In this document: one piece after another, positions 55,094 to 63,973 of the stretch
How positions within the stretch are numbered: position 1 is the stretch's first letter
Layout of the letters: each line of letters opens with the position of its first letter
Source: an uncultured Granulosicoccus sp.
GTDB lineage: Bacteria > Pseudomonadota > Gammaproteobacteria > Granulosicoccales > Granulosicoccaceae
Reading direction: 5' to 3'
Length of the DNA stretch: 64,000 nucleotides
Assembly (NCBI GenBank): GCA_947492525.1
Contig: CANLNQ010000029.1
Coordinates: 25,915-89,914 of the forward strand
The notes under the pieces: model-generated
What the model saw: only the letters and a program-made list of their open reading frames with translations
Databases searched by the model: none
What the model was told of the DNA's origin: nothing
Position numbers and translations under genes: made by a program

Positions 55094-55135
55094 GACCAGT
55101 GATCAGTGATCAGTGACCAGTGACCAGTGACCAGT
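55094..55135. repeat. Heptanucleotide array GA(C/T)CAGT, six units
   Basis: Six 7-bp units, two of them GATCAGT and four GACCAGT, 31 bp after the CCAGCAT array. Same period but different sequence, suggesting a shared slippage-prone process rather than one duplicated array. Confidence 0.95.
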
Positions 55136-56090
55136 GGACCTCGAGATCGTGCGTTTGAACCTTGAGCATTCAACATTGTGTTCTTCCGCTACGGTTTCTC
55201 CTGCATGAGCAGCCTCATGTAGACGCCTGGGTAAGTTCCAGTCTGAATTTTTCGCCGTGGATTCCCTGATTTGGAAACAAATTCATTGCCTGACAAAGTG
55301 CTTACATCACGACCATGCGATCGCGACGCTGGTTGGTGTGTCCAAAGCTCAGACAACGCTGCAGTCACTTGAAAAACTAGCGTAGAGACACAGCGAGCGA
55401 TTCATCCAGATTGTCGCGCTACATTCAATCTTTCCAGCCTTGGTTTGCCAGATTTCAGCGTCGTACTGGCTTCAGGGTCATGTACGCACGTATAGAGTGT
55501 TTGCATTCCCTTTGGATCATTTTTTCGTCTACCAGACAGCGCTATAGGCACGCATTCACAGGACGTCCGCTTAGCAGCAAATTTTGTGCGACAAGGCGTC
55601 TCGTTGTTTGTGATTTACATATATTGCTGCCAAACACTGCGAATCCTGGACTGCATGTCGCTTTGAGTTGCCAGAATCAACAGCGAATACACGGCGCTGT
55701 ATAGCTCTTTGACGTTGTGACTTTCAGTTCCGATGTACAAACGTGCGTCAATGTCACATGAGCACGTTGACGTGCTTGTCATACAGTGCTTCGATGATCT
55801 CTTGATGCAAATACCTGCCGTGGTATGCAGGGGCACCTTCACTACTCCGGAAGGAGTCGCGCTATTTTCCCTATCCGGAGACGTGAAATGCGGAGTTGAA
55901 ATCGCCCGAAAATCGCCGAGACTACACGGGGCGCTACAGGCGGCTGGGCCGGGACCTTCGAAGCCGGCTGAGCTTCGGCCAGGATCGGTGCGAGGCCTGA
56001 GCTTGACCGGGTGTCTGCTCAGGATGGTTGCATGGTGTTGATAGTGCTGTGTTTACAATGCAGTTTAGTCATCTGAATACAGATAATAAA
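55136..56090. other. Gene-poor terminus region
   Basis: No credible gene in about 950 bp; short open frames on both strands lack ribosome sites and known domains. The last 60 bp before the recombinase gene become strongly AT-rich. Confidence 0.5.
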
Positions 56091-56118
56091 TAATCACATA
56101 ACCTTCTTTATGTGATGT
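56091..56118 (+). other. Second dif-like 11-6-11 site next to recombinase gene
   Basis: Perfect 9-bp arms ATCACATAA and TTATGTGAT flank a 6-bp spacer CCTTCT. Aligned to dif, the right arm TTATGTGATGT matches 8 of 11 XerD-arm bases and the left arm TAATCACATAA matches 6 of 11 XerC-arm bases, including the inner CATAA. It ends four bases before the recombinase's first ATG. It may be that enzyme's recombination or attachment site, or an autoregulatory operator. Confidence 0.6.
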
Positions 56119-56122
56119 TTAA

Positions 56123-57136
56123 ATGCCGTATTATCACTCCATGGACAACTCATTCGATCTCGTTACCATCAGTGTTTCCGCTGATATCCCGGCTCGCATT
56201 GCCACCGGTGAAACACCCCCGATATTCGCTGGCAGCGAAGCTGGCAAGCGCCGCTTCTGGGAATTCTTTACCGCTTGCATTCGTAACAAGAACACACGTC
56301 AGGCCTACCTGCACGCAATCTATCGTTTCGCAGACTGGTGTGAATACCACAAGATCGAACTGGATGACATCGACCCCATGATTGTTGGCGCCTATGTCGA
56401 GAAGCTGAACGAAGTGTACGCTGCCCCCAGCGTCAAACAACATCTCGCAGCCATCAAGATGTTGTTTCAGTGGCTGGTTGTAGGTCAGATCATTGCAAGC
56501 AATCCTGCCAATGCAGTCAGAGGCCCCCGCTATTCCGTCAAGGTTGGCAAGACGCCGGTGTTGACGGCCAAGGAAACCCGGACACTGTTCGACAGTATCG
56601 AAACAGACACCCTGGTGGGCCTGCGTGATCGAGCCTTGATCAGCATCATGGTGTACAGCTTTGGTCGGGTGTCTGCCGTGACCTCCATGACGGTTGCGGA
56701 TTACTACACTCAGGGAAAGCGTTCCTTCTTTCGCCTGCATGAGAAAGGTGGGCTGTACAACGTCATACCCGCCCATCATGTGGCGCAACAGAATGTCGAT
56801 GCCTATATCAAGGCTGCCGGCATAGAGGAAGAGCGTAACGATCCCCTCTTCCGCACCTCGGGCCGAGGACGTCAGAAGAACAAGTTACTGGTGAAACCCA
56901 TTTCCCGATTCTCCGCATTGCAGATGGTCAAGCGCCGGGCATTGAAGGCCGGATTACCCGGCGAGATCTGCAATCACTCCTTCCGCGGAACCGGAATCAC
57001 CGAGTACCTGCGCAATGGCGGTGAGCTTGAGACAGCTGCTCGCATCGCGGGCCATGAATCTACTCGGACTACTCAGATCTATGATCGCTCCGAGCAGGAA
57101 TTGACTTTGGATGAGATTGAGCGAATATTGATTTGA
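56123..57136 (+). CDS. Tyrosine recombinase (Xer/phage-integrase family)
   Basis: A 337-aa site-specific recombinase. An N-terminal SAM-like core-binding domain (about 40-130, including NKNTRQAYLHAIYRF) precedes the catalytic domain. All catalytic residues are present: R182 (GRVSA), K208 (LHEKGG), H285 and R288 (NHSFRGTG), H311 (GHES) and Y320 (IYDRSE). ATG 56123 or 56141 could start it. It lies 1.3 kb from the chromosomal dif site and has a dif-like inverted repeat just upstream. It is alone, without excisionase or phage genes. It may be the integrase of an element integrated at the terminus, or a dedicated Xer-like enzyme. Confidence 0.93.
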   Translation: MPYYHSMDNSFDLVTISVSADIPARIATGETPPIFAGSEAGKRRFWEFFTACIRNKNTRQAYLHAIYRFADWCEYHKIELDDIDPMIVGAYVEKLNEVYAAPSVKQHLAAIKMLFQWLVVGQIIASNPANAVRGPRYSVKVGKTPVLTAKETRTLFDSIETDTLVGLRDRALISIMVYSFGRVSAVTSMTVADYYTQGKRSFFRLHEKGGLYNVIPAHHVAQQNVDAYIKAAGIEEERNDPLFRTSGRGRQKNKLLVKPISRFSALQMVKRRALKAGLPGEICNHSFRGTGITEYLRNGGELETAARIAGHESTRTTQIYDRSEQELTLDEIERILI

Positions 57137-57210
57137 TGACAGCAATCCAGAATTGCGACTAATCTGCCTTGCGCAGACCCAGTCAATGCAGACAGCCACG
57201 TTCGGAAAGC

Positions 57211-58128
57211 TCATGGCACGTCTAACCCTGTTCTGCTTGTTCTACCCCGCGAGAAGGCACCGGGAGACATGCCGACGTGTCGGTTGAAGGCGGTGCTGAA
57301 GGCGCTGACCGAGCCATAGCCCACCCGTTCGGCAATTTCCGCCGCTGGCACCTTCTGCTGCAGTAGTTGTTTTGCCTGCGCCATGCGCCAGCCGGTGACA
57401 TAGTCCATCGGGCTGGTGCCAATTTCGCGCTGGAAGCGGGCATGGAACGTCGACCGCGACATTGCTGCTTCACGAGCGAGCTGTGCGGCACTGAGGCCGC
57501 TCCCCGGCCCCTCGTGTATACGGCGCAGAACAGGGGCAAGGCGCGGATCGGCCATACCGCGCAGCAAACCTGGCGCGGCATCAGCGCCGCCTGCCGATCG
57601 CAGCGCCTCGATGAAGAGCACCTCCAACAAGTGCGCAAGCACGACCTCGCGTGCGGTCCGCCTTGCGCCGGTTTCCTCGTCGATCATCGTCGCAAGAAGG
57701 CTCAGCCGATCCGCGCCATGCACATGAATGACGACCGGCAGCAGTGATGCCAGCAGCGTCTTGTCCTGCGACTCGAAGTCACAATGACCGACCATCGCCC
57801 GCATGTCGACAGCTACGCTCGGATCGCCAAGTCTGAATACGCCGGGGCTGGTTTCAAGCCGTTGCGGTGGAGAGCTCCGCAGTGGCGCCTCAGGGCTGCT
57901 CATCGTGAAGGAATAGGCTTCTGGAATCAGCAGAAAATCGCCTGTGTGCAGGACGATAGGTGCCTCGCCGACGATCGTCAGGCGGCACTCGCCGTCGAGA
58001 AGGACACAATAGAACGGACTGCCAAGTTCCGTCCGTTCAACATGCCACTGGCCGCCGCCCGTCACCTGTTTGGCAATCGATGGCCTGGGCTTCAGCAGCG
58101 TGACGACCTCTGCGACGGGGTCACTCAT
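57211..58128 (-). CDS. AraC-family regulator with cupin-type sensor
   Basis: A 305-aa regulator. The N-terminal cupin-6 domain (about 5-185) contains TGDFLLIPEAYSF. The C-terminal double helix-turn-helix (about 205-300) contains LAREAAMSRSTFHARFQREIG and IAERVGYGSVSAFSTAFNRHVGMSPG. It is divergent from an SDR gene 100 bp away, the usual arrangement in which such regulators activate the neighbouring oxidoreductase in response to an aldehyde or drug-like ligand. Confidence 0.93.
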   Translation of the reverse strand: MSDPVAEVVTLLKPRPSIAKQVTGGGQWHVERTELGSPFYCVLLDGECRLTIVGEAPIVLHTGDFLLIPEAYSFTMSSPEAPLRSSPPQRLETSPGVFRLGDPSVAVDMRAMVGHCDFESQDKTLLASLLPVVIHVHGADRLSLLATMIDEETGARRTAREVVLAHLLEVLFIEALRSAGGADAAPGLLRGMADPRLAPVLRRIHEGPGSGLSAAQLAREAAMSRSTFHARFQREIGTSPMDYVTGWRMAQAKQLLQQKVPAAEIAERVGYGSVSAFSTAFNRHVGMSPGAFSRGRTSRTGLDVP

Positions 58129-58228
58129 GGGTTTCGGACTCTTGATAAATGATTTCGGACATATGCATATAGATCTTCCAGTGACGCAAGCCTATCTTGG
58201 CATGACATCAATCACAGGAGACATGAGC

Positions 58229-58978
58229 ATGCCCAGAATTCTCGTCACCGGCGCCTCTTCCGGATTTGGCCTTGCCATTGCACAGAGATTTCTTTCCGAA
58301 GGCTGGGAGGTCGTGGCGACCATGCGCGACATTAACGCCAGTCAATTGCCTGCATCGGACGGTCTTGAGGTGCTGCCGCTCGATGTTACCAATGCGCAGA
58401 GTATCAAGAGCGCCATCGCCGCGGCCGGGCCGCTCCACGCGCTGGTCAACAATGCCGGTGTCGGCATGCTGAACGTACTCGAAGGTGCCGATATCGGCAA
58501 GGTTCGCGAGTTGTTCGAGACAAATGTCATTGGTGCTTTCGCGATGACCAAGGCGGTACTGCCGCGGATGCGAGAACGCCGCGCAGGCGTCATCGTCAAT
58601 GTCAGCTCCAGCGTCACACTGAAGCCGTTTCCGGCCCTCTCGATCTACAGTGCGAGCAAGGCTGCCCTGAACGCCTTCACGGAAAGCCTTGCTATTGAAG
58701 CCGCTCTCTTTGGCGTCCGTGCGTGTCTTGTTCTACCGGGTTCGGCACCTGCTACAAGTTTCGGCAAGAATGCCGTCTCGCGCATGGGAATGGACATCCC
58801 CGAGCCTTATACCGACTTCGTTCATGACTACCTTGCCGGGCGCCGCTCCGGTACTGAAGTCACTACGCCTGAGGATGTTGCCCAAGCCGTCTGGCAGGCG
58901 GTCACGAATGAGAATTCACCGATGAGAATACCCGCAGGCGCCGACGCATGGGCACTTGCTGCCCATGAAGCTGGGTGA
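58229..58978 (+). CDS. Short-chain dehydrogenase/reductase
   Basis: A 249-aa classical SDR. The nucleotide-binding motif is TGASSGFG (residues 7-14), the structural motif NNAG follows near residue 77, and the catalytic Ser, Tyr and Lys are in NVSSSVTLKPF and YSASKAAL. ATG 58229 is chosen because AGGAG ends eight bases upstream; ATG 58223 is only two bases from it. Probably an NADP-linked carbonyl reductase controlled by the divergent AraC regulator. Confidence 0.93.
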   Translation: MPRILVTGASSGFGLAIAQRFLSEGWEVVATMRDINASQLPASDGLEVLPLDVTNAQSIKSAIAAAGPLHALVNNAGVGMLNVLEGADIGKVRELFETNVIGAFAMTKAVLPRMRERRAGVIVNVSSSVTLKPFPALSIYSASKAALNAFTESLAIEAALFGVRACLVLPGSAPATSFGKNAVSRMGMDIPEPYTDFVHDYLAGRRSGTEVTTPEDVAQAVWQAVTNENSPMRIPAGADAWALAAHEAG

Positions 58979-59104
58979 AGCGTCATTGTCTCCCGTGTTT
59001 CCCATTCAGGAGCAAGACTGACGAACAACCTCATCGATCTGGCGCGGCTTACCCCCACGCCAGAAGCCGTACTGACCGTCGCCCATACCCCTATCCTCCT
59101 GGAA

Positions 59105-59971
59105 ATGATGGGGCGTCCACCACTGGAGCTACGGCAGACTGCGCCGGCGGCGGGCGGTAATCTTCCCGTGATCCTGCTGTCGCATGGTTATGGGCCCTCG
59201 AAATACATCAAATCCAAGGACGGTTATGCGCCGCTTGCCCAATTCTGGGCGGAGCGCGGTTTTGCGGTGATCCAGCCGACCCACGCCAGCTCGCGCGTTG
59301 GAGGCCTGCCTTCGAACCGGGAGGGAGCACCCTTCTTCTGGCGAGAAAGAGTGAGAGAACTTACCATCATACTGGACCGACTGTACGAGATCGAGGAACA
59401 AACGGGCGTCGGGAGCGGTCGACTCGATCGCAAACGCATCGCAGCGGCAGGTCATTCCTTAGGCGGGCACACCGTCTCACTCCTGCTTGGTGCGACACTG
59501 CAAGGAGAGGACTTCTCCGATTCGCGCATTTCCGCCGGTATCCTGCTGGCGGCTCCGGGGCGCGGTGGTGAAGATCTGACCGACGACTGCGCCACGCGGT
59601 TTCCCTTCTTTGATGTCGATTTTTCGGCGATGACCAACAAAGCCCTCGTCGTCTGCGGTGACCAGGACGATCCGCATTTCACGCCGCGCGGCCCCGAATG
59701 GCACGCTGATGCTTTTTATGATGCAACTCGCGCGGACCGGGATCTGTTGACTCTTCACGGCGTTGGCCACGGACTCGGCGGCATCGCCGGACTGGATGCG
59801 AAGGAGACAGAAACAGAAGCACCCGATGTGTTGGAAGCCCTGAAACGTCTGACTCTCGCCTGGCTTCGCACGGCGCTCGGTGTCGATCCAGAGGCCTGGA
59901 AGGCGAGTTGCGCTGTGCTGGAACGATACGCTTCTACGCTTGGGGGTGTGACCTCCAGTAGCGCAGATTGA
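59105..59971 (+). CDS. Alpha/beta hydrolase (chlorophyllase/PAF-acetylhydrolase-like)
   Basis: A 288-aa hydrolase from ATG 59105. LLSHGYGPSKYI is the oxyanion region, GHSLGGHTVS holds the nucleophile, CGDQDDPHF the acid and GVGHGLGG the His. The same frame stays open upstream and encodes family-like sequence (NNLIDLARLTPTPEAVL). An AGGAG at 59009-59013 is correctly spaced for a CTG start at 59018, so the native protein may be 29 residues longer. It follows the SDR gene closely and is probably cotranscribed. Ester substrate unknown. Confidence 0.88.
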   Translation: MMGRPPLELRQTAPAAGGNLPVILLSHGYGPSKYIKSKDGYAPLAQFWAERGFAVIQPTHASSRVGGLPSNREGAPFFWRERVRELTIILDRLYEIEEQTGVGSGRLDRKRIAAAGHSLGGHTVSLLLGATLQGEDFSDSRISAGILLAAPGRGGEDLTDDCATRFPFFDVDFSAMTNKALVVCGDQDDPHFTPRGPEWHADAFYDATRADRDLLTLHGVGHGLGGIAGLDAKETETEAPDVLEALKRLTLAWLRTALGVDPEAWKASCAVLERYASTLGGVTSSSAD

Positions 59972-60774
59972 GCCGCTCTGAGTTCATCGCGGACTGTGAA
60001 GTTCTTCAAGACAATAGTGTCAACAGAGTTACGGAGAGTGCGATATCAGCGATTCGCACGCATGGGACGGTCTGTGATAATGCGTCAGACTTGATAGTCG
60101 GATTGAATGAAATCCGTACAAATGGCATTTCTACGGATTAATGGCGGTAGGAGTGTAGATCTACCGGGTTGTCACGATTCGAACGTTCTGTATTGCCCGC
60201 TCGCAGCCTTCTTGTATCTGATGGCGCAGTGGAGTCAACACTACGGATCAACATCCTCGTAATCGGATCAGCGGTTCTTTACTCGCGCGTCGGTTGGAGA
60301 ACGGACCGACCTGTCACCCAGTGCTCGGCTCCAGACGAGCACTGACACCACCCATGGCAGCATTGTTGAAACGCTCGGCATAGGTTTGGGGCTGTTGGCG
60401 ATATCTGACTGCGGAGACCATCGCTTGCGGCACTTTTTCGGTCTGCAGGACGCGAGGTGATCGTTCAGAACCATCCTCTTGATCTTGTCCGCGTCTCCTG
60501 CCCCTGAGCCGTCCTACAGCGTTGTCAACGCTTGGTGACGTCAAACAACCTACCAGAAACGGGGATTTCGGTGCGACCTCCGCCGAACCGACAAGAGGCA
60601 TGGCGAATGACGCACAGGCGCTACTGTTCATTGCCACTGATGCTGATTTGACAGCCTGCTTGTCAAAAAATTTTCTATACCATCGTTATAGACAATGTAT
60701 ACTTTGTATGTTTATCATTTTTAGGGTGTATTGACTCTTGGAACTTTCCAAAGACGCTATCTCCGCAGTACTGG
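59972..60774. other. Gap without recognisable gene, left of the IS element
   Basis: About 800 bp; several overlapping minus-strand frames (for example 60314-60637) show no domain I can name and may be debris. An AT-rich patch at 60660-60730 contains a short inverted repeat TCTATA...TATAGA at 60674-60692. No RNA gene seen. Confidence 0.4.
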
Positions 60775-60867
60775 TGCGTATTCCGGTCAAAGTGGTCAGT
60801 CATTCCGGAACTAAATGGTCACTGGATTACCCCAACGCCTGAGTGCCGATCTTAGCACCGGTGGTGA

Positions 60868-61617
60868 TCACTTTGCTTCTGCAATGGCCGAGCGCGCCCG
60901 CCGCATCGATTCACCCTTGAGAGTAAGGCGGTGGGCGTTATGGATGAGCCGATCCAGGATCGCATCCGCCAGGGTGGCATCTCCGATGGCGTCATGCCAT
61001 TGGGCAATCGGTACCTGACTGGTGATCAGCGTAGAGCGACTGCCATGTCTATCCTCCATCAGCTCCAGTACATCGTTTCTCTGGCCGAGTGATAGCTTCT
61101 CAAGACCCCAATCGTCCAGCACCAACAGATCTGTCTTGGCGATCTGATTGATGATCTTGGCAAAGCGTCCATCGCCGTGTGCGATGGCCAACATATCCAA
61201 CAGTCGGGATGAGCGGAAGTAGCGGACGCTGTATCCCTGCCTGCAAGCCTGAGTCGCCAGAACGCATCCAAGGTACGTCTTCCCGCACCCGGTTGGACCG
61301 GTCAACAACACGTTTTGATGCTGCTCGATCCATTGCCCTGACAGCAAGGAGGCGAAGACGCCCTTGTCCAGTCCTCTGGGGTGCGTGTAATCGATGTCCT
61401 CCGGGTGAGCTTGCAACTTTAGTTTTGCGCCCTTCAGTAGCCTGTCAACCTTGTTGTTGCTGCGATGGGTCGTTTCCCGATCAATCATCAGACCCAGTCG
61501 TTCTTCAAAACTCAAATCGTTGTGTGTGCCGGGTTGCGTAAATTGTTGCTCCAGGGCTTCGACCATGCCGGGCACACGAAGGGTTCGAAGTTGCTGGAGC
61601 AGCTGTGAATGTTGCAT
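60868..61617 (-). CDS. istB: IS21-family helper ATPase IstB
   Basis: A 249-aa AAA+ ATPase like DnaC/IstB. Walker A GPTGCGKT (residues 107-114), Walker B LLVLDDWG and the sensor segment STLITSQVP are present. It regulates IstA and target choice during transposition. ATG 61617 fits the family N-terminus MQHSQLLQQL; the frame extends to 61680 but overlaps istA. Length is complete. Confidence 0.95.
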   Translation of the reverse strand: MQHSQLLQQLRTLRVPGMVEALEQQFTQPGTHNDLSFEERLGLMIDRETTHRSNNKVDRLLKGAKLKLQAHPEDIDYTHPRGLDKGVFASLLSGQWIEQHQNVLLTGPTGCGKTYLGCVLATQACRQGYSVRYFRSSRLLDMLAIAHGDGRFAKIINQIAKTDLLVLDDWGLEKLSLGQRNDVLELMEDRHGSRSTLITSQVPIAQWHDAIGDATLADAILDRLIHNAHRLTLKGESMRRARSAIAEAK

Positions 61618-61657
61618 GAATAGTTTCCTGTTGGTTGCTTGGTATTGCCGGTCGGTG

Positions 61658-63196
61658 TCAGTGGTAGTACTCAGGGCCACGGATATTGTCGTGATCTTTC
61701 AGGTGATCATCGTCATCAAGCATCTCCTGCTGGACTTCGGTGGAAAGATGATCCATCCCCTTTTTCAGGATGGATTGCACGCTTGTGCGCGTTGGGGATC
61801 CGATCTGCAGTGCTCGCGTACACGCGCGCTCCAGGCGAACACGGTCGTACTGCTTTGTCAGTGACAGCAAGGCCATCACGGATCGGAAGGTCTGCTGAGG
61901 GTGGCGTTTCGCCTTGAGCTGTAACTGTACGATATGGTGCGTCGAGGGGCCGATGTCCGATGACCACTCTTCAAAGCGTTCCGGTGTCCAGTCAGCTTGA
62001 TGACGGTGCGCCTGTGGCATATGCTCATCGAGCGTCGTATGCCCTGCCTGCGAGTGCGAACGGCCATGGCAGGCCACTCGCTTTCCACCAGCATAGACAT
62101 TTACAATTCGGTTGCTGGCACGCACCTCGACTTGCGCGCCGACGAGTATGTGAGGTACCGAGTAGTAGTGTTTGTCATACTCGATGTGATAGTCAACATG
62201 AACACGGGCATTGCGTACGTGCTGGTATTCATAGCGTTGTGAGGGCAACGGCAATAGTCGACTCTTCTCGATCTGTTCAAACAACGAGCGTCGACTGCCG
62301 GGCAATTTCTTGAACGCACGGTCGTTGAGCTGGACGAGCAATTCACTGATAGCATCGTTGAGCTGACCCAGCGAGAAGAACGTGATCTTTCGCAGTCGTG
62401 CCAAAATCCAGCGTTCGACAACCAGCACGCCATTTTCCGCCTTTGATTTATCTTTCGGGCGATAGGGCCTGGCAGGAATGATGGCTGTCATGTAGTGATC
62501 ACTCCATTGCTGATAAGAGGCATTGAGCACCGGCACGTAGCGATGAGTCTTGGTGACCGCGCTCTTCAAGTTATCAGGATCCGTCAGTGTCGCCCAGCCG
62601 CCGAAGAACTCTGCCGCCTTGCTGTGGGCATCAATCCAGTCAGATTCCTTTTGCGACAGGTATGCGCAGGCAAAGGTGTAATTCGAGGCACCCAGCACAG
62701 CTACAAAAATCTGGGCACTGAGGTACTCACCGGTACGGGCATCGACAATGGGAATCGTCGGACCACAGTAGTCGACGAAGACTTTCTCGCCAGCTACATG
62801 GTTCTGACGCATCGAGCGTTTCTGCCGCCCTTGCCAAATCAAGTATCGATGGCAGAACTGTGAGTAGCTGTAGCCGTGATCAACATGAATTTGCAGGTAC
62901 TCTTCCCATGCCAGTTGTTTGGTCATGCCCGGAGACTTCAGCTCGATATGAATTTGGGCGAAGTCCGGCTCGGCGAATCGACGCTGCGGAGCATCAGGAC
63001 GCTGACCTGGAAACAGTGCCAGTTCCAGCATGCGTTCGTCCATGCCCGGTGAAAGGGGCCAGCTCAGCCCCGCGTTGCGTGCCCGGGTCAGGTAGTTGCC
63101 GACGGTCCCGTAACCGATTTTCAGTGAACGGGAAATCTCCCGCTGGCTAAGGCCGGCCTGATGGTAGAGACGAAGAACGGTGTGAATTTTCCGCAT
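61658..63196 (-). CDS. istA: IS21-family transposase IstA
   Basis: A 512-aa DDE transposase. The N-terminal HTH reads RLYHQAGLSQREISRSLKIG. The rve integrase core follows, with the first catalytic Asp in VFVDYCGPT, the second in the GWATLTDPDNLKSAV region and the Glu in KDKSKAENGV. A C-terminal Mu-type beta-barrel segment (HVRNARVHVDYHIEYDKHYY) is present. Appears intact, so the element may be active together with istB 40 bp downstream. Confidence 0.95.
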   Translation of the reverse strand: MRKIHTVLRLYHQAGLSQREISRSLKIGYGTVGNYLTRARNAGLSWPLSPGMDERMLELALFPGQRPDAPQRRFAEPDFAQIHIELKSPGMTKQLAWEEYLQIHVDHGYSYSQFCHRYLIWQGRQKRSMRQNHVAGEKVFVDYCGPTIPIVDARTGEYLSAQIFVAVLGASNYTFACAYLSQKESDWIDAHSKAAEFFGGWATLTDPDNLKSAVTKTHRYVPVLNASYQQWSDHYMTAIIPARPYRPKDKSKAENGVLVVERWILARLRKITFFSLGQLNDAISELLVQLNDRAFKKLPGSRRSLFEQIEKSRLLPLPSQRYEYQHVRNARVHVDYHIEYDKHYYSVPHILVGAQVEVRASNRIVNVYAGGKRVACHGRSHSQAGHTTLDEHMPQAHRHQADWTPERFEEWSSDIGPSTHHIVQLQLKAKRHPQQTFRSVMALLSLTKQYDRVRLERACTRALQIGSPTRTSVQSILKKGMDHLSTEVQQEMLDDDDHLKDHDNIRGPEYYH

Positions 63197-63421
63197 TGGT
63201 AACCTCGATCGTGACACGCCGTGCTCCGGTGGATTGAGACAAGCCGGACAGCGTACCAATAAGGGTTAAAAAACAATGCGTTGGGATTGATTCTGGAATT
63301 AACTGATCAGTGATTCTGGAAAGTGGTCAGTGATTCTGGCCGGCCAGCCGAAGTGACCACTTAAAACCAGAATCACTGATCAGATAAAACCAGAGACAGT
63401 GACCACTTTGTTCCAGAATGG

Positions 63422-63973
63422 GTGGCCAGATTGGGCCGGAATACGCAACTGGGTCAATTCAACCCTTGGTGGCGGCTAGAGCCAATCAGTGACGTGCCAG
63501 CGTGGAAGCGGGCTGCCTACCGGGAGCTACGCCAATGGGCACTCGACCCGCCCACCGAACGCGCCGTGGTGCTCTCCGGCGCGCGGCAGATCGGCAAGAC
63601 GACCCTGATGATGCAGATGATCCAGGAGCTGTTGGATGAGGGAGTGCCCGCAGCCAATATTCTCTACGTCACCTTCGACCATCCTATCCTGAAGCTCGCA
63701 GGCATCGAGGCGGTCATCGACGCTTGGCGGGAGCGTGAACCCTCGGCAGGCGGCAAGGAATACTTGTTCCTGGATGAGGCGCAGTTTCTGCGCGACTGGG
63801 GCACGTGGGTCAAGCACGAGCACGACTTCAACCGGCAGCGTCGGATCATTTTCACCGGCTCGGCGATGACGCTGAATCGCACAGAAGCCGAATCGGGAGT
63901 GGGACGCTGGCACACGATTCGTCTGACCACCCGAGTTCGACAGTTGCGAGCTGAAAATGGCCGTTTTTGGTAG
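63422..63973 (+). pseudogene. Truncated AAA_14-type ATPase adjoining the IS element
   Basis: About 183 residues of an AAA_14/DUF4143-type ATPase: Walker A LSGARQIGKTT, Walker B YLFLDEAQFL and sensor RIIFTGSAMTLNRT. Homologues run to about 400 residues with a C-terminal DUF4143. Here family-like sequence stops after GRWHTIRLTT, and the frame then ends with an unrelated RVRQLRAENGRFW tail and stop at 63971-63973. The GTG start sits exactly at the IS21 end. The gene is probably cut at its 5' side by the IS and at its 3' side by another insertion or deletion, partly outside the window. Confidence 0.7.

Larger units (their letters stand above)
60775..63425 (-). mobile_element. IS21-family insertion sequence
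   Basis: About 2.65 kb carrying istA and istB in the usual order. The ends share an imperfect inverted repeat: ATTCCGGTCAAAGTGGTCA near 60780 and, on the other strand near 63419, ATTCTGGAACAAAGTGGTCA. Further copies of GTGGTCA and GATTCTGG motifs inside both ends fit the multiple terminal transposase-binding repeats of IS21 elements. The exact outer bases and the target duplication could not be fixed by eye. Confidence 0.85.

Noticed and set aside
54979..55135. CRISPR-like array
   Set aside because: Units are contiguous 7-mers without spacers and no cas gene is present.
55860..56040. Integron attC site near the tyrosine recombinase
   Set aside because: GC-rich imperfect repeats here lack the RYYYAAC/GTTRRRY core boxes, and the recombinase shows no obvious integron-specific insertion.
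60674..60692. Third dif-like or attachment site (TCTATA...TATAGA)
   Set aside because: Arms are only six bases, spacer is seven, and alignment to dif gives about half the bases matching.
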